Positions 60,060-64,000 of a stretch of DNA of 64,000 nucleotides are shown piece by piece. The position numbers and the translations under genes were made by a program. This DNA comes from Actinoplanes sp. TBRC 11911 (GTDB lineage: Bacteria; Actinomycetota; Actinomycetes; Mycobacteriales; Micromonosporaceae): NCBI RefSeq assembly GCF_012933445.1, contig NZ_JABBNC010000019.1:1-64000 (forward strand). The letters run 5' to 3'. The notes under the pieces were generated by a model. That model was not told the DNA's origin. It worked only from the letters and a program-made list of their open reading frames with translations, and did no database searches. Each line of letters starts with the position of its first letter. Within the stretch, counting starts at the first letter, position 1.

Positions 60060-60890
60060 ATGGCGTTGAGCGCGGACGAGGCGAGTCGCTTCGCCACCCT
60101 GCTCGAGGAGAACCGGGACGAGTTGGTCGCCTCCTGGACCGACCGGGTGGCCGCCACCCTGCGCGGCCGGCTGAGCCACGCCGAGCTCGAGCGTCAGCAT
60201 GGTGAGCTGGGCAAGGGCCTGCACGCGGCGCTCTCCGGCGGCGGCCGGCTCCTCACCGACGAGCAGTCCGCCGAGTTGCGGGCCCAGCTCAGCGAGCTGT
60301 CCAGCAGCCGCGCGCGGCAGGGCTTCTCGGCCACCGAGACGGCGGTCAGCGTCTTCGCGCTCAAGGACGCGGTGTTCGGCATCCTGGACCGGGTCGGTGG
60401 TGACGCCATCCTGCGCGACTACGTGGCCTTCACCTCTTTCGTGGACGACGCCGCTCTCTTCACCTTCGACAGTTACGTACGGGTCCGCGAGAGCCTGATC
60501 GCCGACCAGGCCGAGCAGCTTCTGGAGCTGTCCACTCCGGTGGTCAAGCTGTGGGAGGGCGTGGTCGCGGTCCCGCTGGTCGGCACGCTCGACTCGGCCC
60601 GCGCCCAGGTCGTGATGGAACGCCTGCTGCAGACCCTGGTCGACACCAGCTCGCCGTACGCGATCATCGACATCACCGGGGTACCGGCCGTCGACACCCA
60701 GGTCGCCCAGCACATCCTCAAAACGGTGGTGGCGGCCCGGTTGATGGGCGCCGACTGCATCATCTCCGGTATCCGGCCGCAGATCGCCCAGACGATCGTG
60801 GCGCTGGGCATCGAGTTCGGCGACATCGCGACCAAGGCTTCGCTGGCCGACGCGCTGCGCTACGTGTTGAGCAAGTCGAACGGGCGCTGA
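60060..60890 (+). CDS. RsbR-like stressosome sensor
   Basis: A 276-aa protein: N-terminal RsbR sensor-type helical domain (residues 10-150) and C-terminal STAS domain (about 160-270) with VVAVPLVGTLDSARAQVVME, AIIDITGVPAVDTQVAQHIL and ADCIISGIRPQIAQTIV. The two STAS positions phosphorylated by RsbT in Bacillus RsbR are both Thr-containing or nearby here (ITG, VDTQ). First gene of the operon; GGGAGG before the ATG at 60060. Confidence 0.92.
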   Translation: MALSADEASRFATLLEENRDELVASWTDRVAATLRGRLSHAELERQHGELGKGLHAALSGGGRLLTDEQSAELRAQLSELSSSRARQGFSATETAVSVFALKDAVFGILDRVGGDAILRDYVAFTSFVDDAALFTFDSYVRVRESLIADQAEQLLELSTPVVKLWEGVVAVPLVGTLDSARAQVVMERLLQTLVDTSSPYAIIDITGVPAVDTQVAQHILKTVVAARLMGADCIISGIRPQIAQTIVALGIEFGDIATKASLADALRYVLSKSNGR

Positions 60891-60892
60891 CC

Positions 60893-61285
60893 GTGGATCG
60901 CGTCCCGATTCTCAAGATCGGCGAGATCCTGCTGGTCTCTATCCAGATCGACATGGAGGACCAGGTCGCCCTGCAGCTCCAGGAAGATCTGGCGGACCGG
61001 ATCGTCGCCACCGGGACGCACGGCGTGGTCATCGACATCAGCGCCCTCGACATCGTCGACTCGTTCGTCGGCCGCACGCTGGCCACCATCGCGTCCATCT
61101 CCCGGGTGCTGGACGCCGAGACCGTGGTGGTGGGCATGCGCCCCGCGGTGGCGATCACGCTGGTCGAGCTGGGTCTGCAGTTGCCGGGCATCCGGACCGC
61201 GCTCAACGTCGAGCTGGGCATCGAACTGCTGGACCGCGAGCACCTTGGCGAGCCGGACCAGGAAGACGTGGTCATCGAGCCGTGA
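60893..61285 (+). CDS. rsbS: RsbS-like stressosome core protein
   Basis: A 130-aa single STAS protein: ILKIGEILLVSIQIDMEDQ, GVVIDISALDIVDSFVGRTL (Ser of VDSF is the RsbT target site in this family) and VVVGMRPAVAITLVELGL. It should co-assemble with RsbR to hold RsbT. GTG 60893, two bases after the RsbR stop. Confidence 0.92.
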   Translation: MDRVPILKIGEILLVSIQIDMEDQVALQLQEDLADRIVATGTHGVVIDISALDIVDSFVGRTLATIASISRVLDAETVVVGMRPAVAITLVELGLQLPGIRTALNVELGIELLDREHLGEPDQEDVVIEP

Positions 61286-61686
61286 GCGACGAGGCCGATG
61301 TGATCGAGGTCCGTTCCGACCAGGACGTCGTCCGAGTGCGGCAGCTTGTCCGTACGACCGCGGTGGGGGCCAAGCTGTCGCTGGTCGACCAGACCAAGCT
61401 CGTCACCGCCGCCAGCGAACTGGCCCGCAACACGCTGGTCTACGGCGGCGGCGGAACGGTCGAGGTCGTCCGGGTCGCGAACGACGTCCGGCACGGCATC
61501 CGGATCGTCTTCGCCGATCGGGGGCCGGGCATCGCCGACCTGGAGCTGGCGTTCACCGACGGATACACCACCGGGTCCGGGCTCGGCCTCGGGCTGAGCG
61601 GCGCGCGCCGGCTCGTCGACGAGTTCGAGATCGACACCGCGCCCGGCCGGGGTACCAGCATCACCGTGACCAAGTGGTGCCGATGA
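61282..61686 (+). CDS. rsbT: RsbT-like kinase
   Basis: A 134-aa GHKL kinase: DQTKLVTAASELARNTLVYGG (N box), FADRGPGIADLE (G1) and GSGLGLGLSGARRLVDEF (G2). It phosphorylates the STAS core and, when released, activates the downstream output. GTG 61282 overlaps the RsbS stop. Confidence 0.92.
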   Translation: MSDEADVIEVRSDQDVVRVRQLVRTTAVGAKLSLVDQTKLVTAASELARNTLVYGGGGTVEVVRVANDVRHGIRIVFADRGPGIADLELAFTDGYTTGSGLGLGLSGARRLVDEFEIDTAPGRGTSITVTKWCR

Positions 61687-62687
61687 TCCCGCCGGGACTC
61701 CTCGACACGGGGGCCTGGTTCCGGATGGAGGAGGCGGCGAGCGCGTCCGCCGCACGTCGCGCCGCGGAACGTCTCGCGGAAGAGCTGGTCCTGCCGGAAC
61801 GCCGCGCCTCCGCCCTGTCGATCGTGGTGGCCGAGGCGGCCGGCAACCTCGCGAAGCATGCCCGGGAGGGCGTGCTGCTGGTGCGTCCGGTGCGCACGCT
61901 GGACGAGGCCGGTGTCGAGATCATCGCGATCGACCGCGGTCCGGGCATGGCCGACCTGGCCCACTCGGTCGGCGACGGCCACTCGACGACGGGCACGCTG
62001 GGTATCGGTCTGGGCGCGATCGTGCGCCAGGCCGGGTGGTACGACCTGCACTCGGTGCCCGGTAAGGGAACCGTGCTGGCCGCGCGGGTCTGGCCCGGCG
62101 AAGCGCCCGCTACCTGGGCGGCCGGGCTCACGCGTCCGCTCACCGGCGAAACGGTCAGCGGCGACGCGTACGGGGTCAAGGAGATCGACGGCCGGCGGCA
62201 GCTTCTCATGGTGGACGGTCTGGGCCACGGCGGTCTGGCCGCGGCGGCGTCGGCCGAGGCGGTACGCGCGTTCGCCGAGACTCCGCTGGCACCCCCGGCC
62301 GCCGTGGTGGAGACCCTGCACCGGCGGCTGTCGCACACGCGCGGCGCCGCGCTCGCCGTCGCCGAACTGGACGGATCCGCCGGCGTGGTGCGCTACGCCG
62401 GGCTCGGCAACATCTCCGGCACCGTGCTGGCCCCCAGCAATCGGCGTGGCATGGTCTCGCTCCCCGGCATCGCCGGACACCAGCGGCGCCAGATCCGCCA
62501 GTACGACTACCCGCTGCCACCGGAGGCGGTTGTGCTGCTGCACAGCGACGGTGTGGTGGACCGGTGGGATCCGGCAGCATATCCCGGCGTGCTCGGCCAT
62601 TCACCCCTGGTCATCGCCGCGACCGTGCTGCGCGACGCGGGGACCCGCCACGACGACGCCGGCGTGCTGGTCGGCGGGCTCCGGTGA
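61683..62687 (+). CDS. HATPase-PP2C (RsbX/SpoIIE-like) protein
   Basis: A 334-aa protein with an N-terminal GHKL-like domain (residues 15-135: VVAEAAGNLAKHA, AIDRGPGMADL, GTLGIGLGAIVR) and a C-terminal PP2C domain (150-334: SGDAYGVKE, MVDGLGHGGLAA, YAGLGNISGTV, LLHSDGVVDRW, HDDAGVLVGG). It may reset the stressosome by dephosphorylating RsbR/RsbS, as RsbX does, while the GHKL part may bind the same partners. ATGA overlap with rsbT. Confidence 0.9.
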   Translation: MIPPGLLDTGAWFRMEEAASASAARRAAERLAEELVLPERRASALSIVVAEAAGNLAKHAREGVLLVRPVRTLDEAGVEIIAIDRGPGMADLAHSVGDGHSTTGTLGIGLGAIVRQAGWYDLHSVPGKGTVLAARVWPGEAPATWAAGLTRPLTGETVSGDAYGVKEIDGRRQLLMVDGLGHGGLAAAASAEAVRAFAETPLAPPAAVVETLHRRLSHTRGAALAVAELDGSAGVVRYAGLGNISGTVLAPSNRRGMVSLPGIAGHQRRQIRQYDYPLPPEAVVLLHSDGVVDRWDPAAYPGVLGHSPLVIAATVLRDAGTRHDDAGVLVGGLR

Positions 62688-64000
62688 AGCCGCTGATGCG
62701 GCAGCGGCTGCGCGTCGCGCAGGACGTCTTCGCGGTGCGCCAGCTGGGCCGCGAGGTGGCCCGCGCGGTCGGCATGGAACAGCAGGACCAGACCCGGCTG
62801 GCCACCGCCCTCAGCGAGGTGGGCCGGGTGCTGCTCGCCGACGGCTCCACCGCGGACGTGGTGTTCGTCGCGGACGTCGACGGGGTAACCACCACCCTGA
62901 GGGTGACTGTGGAGAATTCCGGTGGGAGCCGCGCGGCCGAACTGGGTACACAACTCGCCCAGGTGGGTCGTCTCGTGGACACGTTGGAGGTCGGTGATGC
63001 CGGAAACGGCACTGTCGTACGCATGGCTCGGCGAATCCCGGCGAGTGCGCCGCCGCTGACCCCGCAACGCATGGACGACATTCGCGCCCGGCTGGCCAAC
63101 CATGTTCCGGGCACTCCGCTGGACGAGCTGCATGTCCAAAACGAGCAGCTGATCGCGGCCCTCGACGAGGTCCGCGCGCAACGTGACGACCTGGCCCGGC
63201 TGAACGCCGAGCTGGAGGAGACCAACCGCGGCGTGATGGCGCTCTACCACCAGTTGTCCGACGAACTGGAGGAGACGAACCGCGGCGTGGTCGCGCTCTA
63301 CGCCGAGCTGGACGAGCGCTCGCTGCAGCTACGCGGGGCCAGCGAGGCGAAGAGCCGGTTCCTGGCCAACGTCAGCCACGAGCTGCGCGCCCCGGTCACC
63401 GCGATCATCGGGCTGGGCCGGCTGCTCACCGACGAGGCCTCGGACAGCCTCACCGAGGAGCAGCACCGCCAGGTCGACCTCATCCGGGGCTCCGCCACCG
63501 ACCTGTTGACGCTGGTCAATGATCTGCTGGACCTGGCCAAGGCGGAGGCCGGCCGGGTGGAGCCGAGGTGGACGGACGTCGATCTCAGGGCGATGTTCGG
63601 GCAGTTGCGCGGCACGCTGCGCCCGCTGGCGACCCGTCCGGAGGTGGACTTCCGCATCGACGACCCGGCGGTGGCGTCGCTGCGCTCGGACGAGACGCTG
63701 CTCGGCCGGGTGCTGCGCAACCTGCTGACCAACGCGCTCAAGTTCACCGCGGCCGGATCGGTGCGGCTCAGCGTGCGCCGGGTGGACGGCGACGCCGAGT
63801 TCGTGGTCGCGGACACCGGCACCGGCATCCCGCCCGAGCAGCACGAACGTATCTTCGAGGAGTTCTACCAAGTGCCCGGCAGCAGCGCGCTGAGCGGACG
63901 GGGCACCGGCCTCGGGCTGCCCTACGCGCGGCGGCTGGCCGGCATCCTCGGCGGGGCGCTGCGGCTCGAGTCGGAGCCCGGCCGCGGCAGCAGGTTCACG
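62684..64000 (+). CDS. Hybrid-operon histidine kinase (partial)
   Basis: The first 439 codons of a kinase cut by the window edge. N-terminal GHKL-like domain (residues 1-125: RQLGREVARAVG, DQTRLATALSEVGR), a coiled coil (145-215) in which ELEETNRGV-x-ALY occurs twice, HisKA with VSHELRAPVTAIIGLG (phospho-His near 232), N box VLRNLLTNALKF, G1 DTGTGIPPEQHE and G2 GTGLGLPYARR. No TM helix, so it is soluble and perhaps docked on the stressosome. GTG 62684 overlaps the stop of the phosphatase gene (GTGA). Confidence 0.9.
   Translation, partial: MKPLMRQRLRVAQDVFAVRQLGREVARAVGMEQQDQTRLATALSEVGRVLLADGSTADVVFVADVDGVTTTLRVTVENSGGSRAAELGTQLAQVGRLVDTLEVGDAGNGTVVRMARRIPASAPPLTPQRMDDIRARLANHVPGTPLDELHVQNEQLIAALDEVRAQRDDLARLNAELEETNRGVMALYHQLSDELEETNRGVVALYAELDERSLQLRGASEAKSRFLANVSHELRAPVTAIIGLGRLLTDEASDSLTEEQHRQVDLIRGSATDLLTLVNDLLDLAKAEAGRVEPRWTDVDLRAMFGQLRGTLRPLATRPEVDFRIDDPAVASLRSDETLLGRVLRNLLTNALKFTAAGSVRLSVRRVDGDAEFVVADTGTGIPPEQHERIFEEFYQVPGSSALSGRGTGLGLPYARRLAGILGGALRLESEPGRGSRFT

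Overview
The window is high-G+C actinobacterial chromosome. GTG starts, ATGA and GTGA stop-start overlaps, long antisense open frames, a dense partner-switching complement, a GerW-family protein and a two-gene MgtA-like glycosyltransferase set fit a filamentous, sporulating actinomycete, most likely a member of the Micromonosporaceae such as Actinoplanes. That placement is inference from gene content and style; no rRNA is present. The only intact RNA gene is tRNA-Lys(UUU) at 10.76 kb.

Layout. 0-1.1 kb: a perfect 16-bp inverted repeat and a tandem array of about eight 70-bp units. 1.1-7.6 kb: two GT4 glycosyltransferases, a lipoprotein, a beta-propeller phytase, an MFS exporter and a second lipoprotein. 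7.9-13.4 kb: a secreted protein, an ECF42 operon (YCII/DGPF protein, DHFR-like reductase, sigma factor) with its own promoter, tRNA-Lys, an FAD oxidoreductase and an ECF41 (SigJ-like) sigma factor. Two near-identical ECF41-type promoters precede the MFS gene and the FAD oxidoreductase gene. 13.5-23.6 kb: chemoreceptor, Kup potassium transporter, RHH regulator-DUF4097-ABC exporter operon, response regulator-PP2C protein, RsbW-like ATPase, topoisomerase IB and a cupin. 23.6-28.4 kb: a lower-G+C island beside a broken tRNA-Lys. It holds two XRE-ImmA/IrrE proteins, one with a PIN-type partner and one with an unrecognised 202-aa partner behind a LexA-type box, plus a pseudogene. 28.5-41.2 kb: flavoprotein disulfide reductase, chemoreceptor, second FAD oxidoreductase, two-component system, MacAB-like exporter with lipoprotein, class A penicillin-binding protein.

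41.3-48.9 kb is the most unusual part. A divergently arranged vWA protein, PP2C phosphatase and Zn-ribbon kinase (the TerY-P triad pattern) stands next to a repeat-bearing membrane protein, a SLOG-like membrane protein and an FHA-TIR membrane protein. Together they look like a phospho-regulated, TIR- and SLOG-linked stress or conflict system. 49-64 kb: GerW, two STAS proteins, two-component system plus GerMN-type lipoprotein, DUF2752 and RDD membrane proteins, SthA, L,D-transpeptidase, CGNR and zf-HC2 proteins, a small gene directly behind a perfect LexA box, MscL, a STAS protein, and a stressosome operon (RsbR-RsbS-RsbT-phosphatase-histidine kinase) that runs off the right edge.

Common threads are stress signalling (two ECF systems, at least four partner-switching modules, three histidine kinases, a stressosome, a Ser/Thr kinase-phosphatase pair) and envelope biology. 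I saw no insertion sequence, integrase or CRISPR array.
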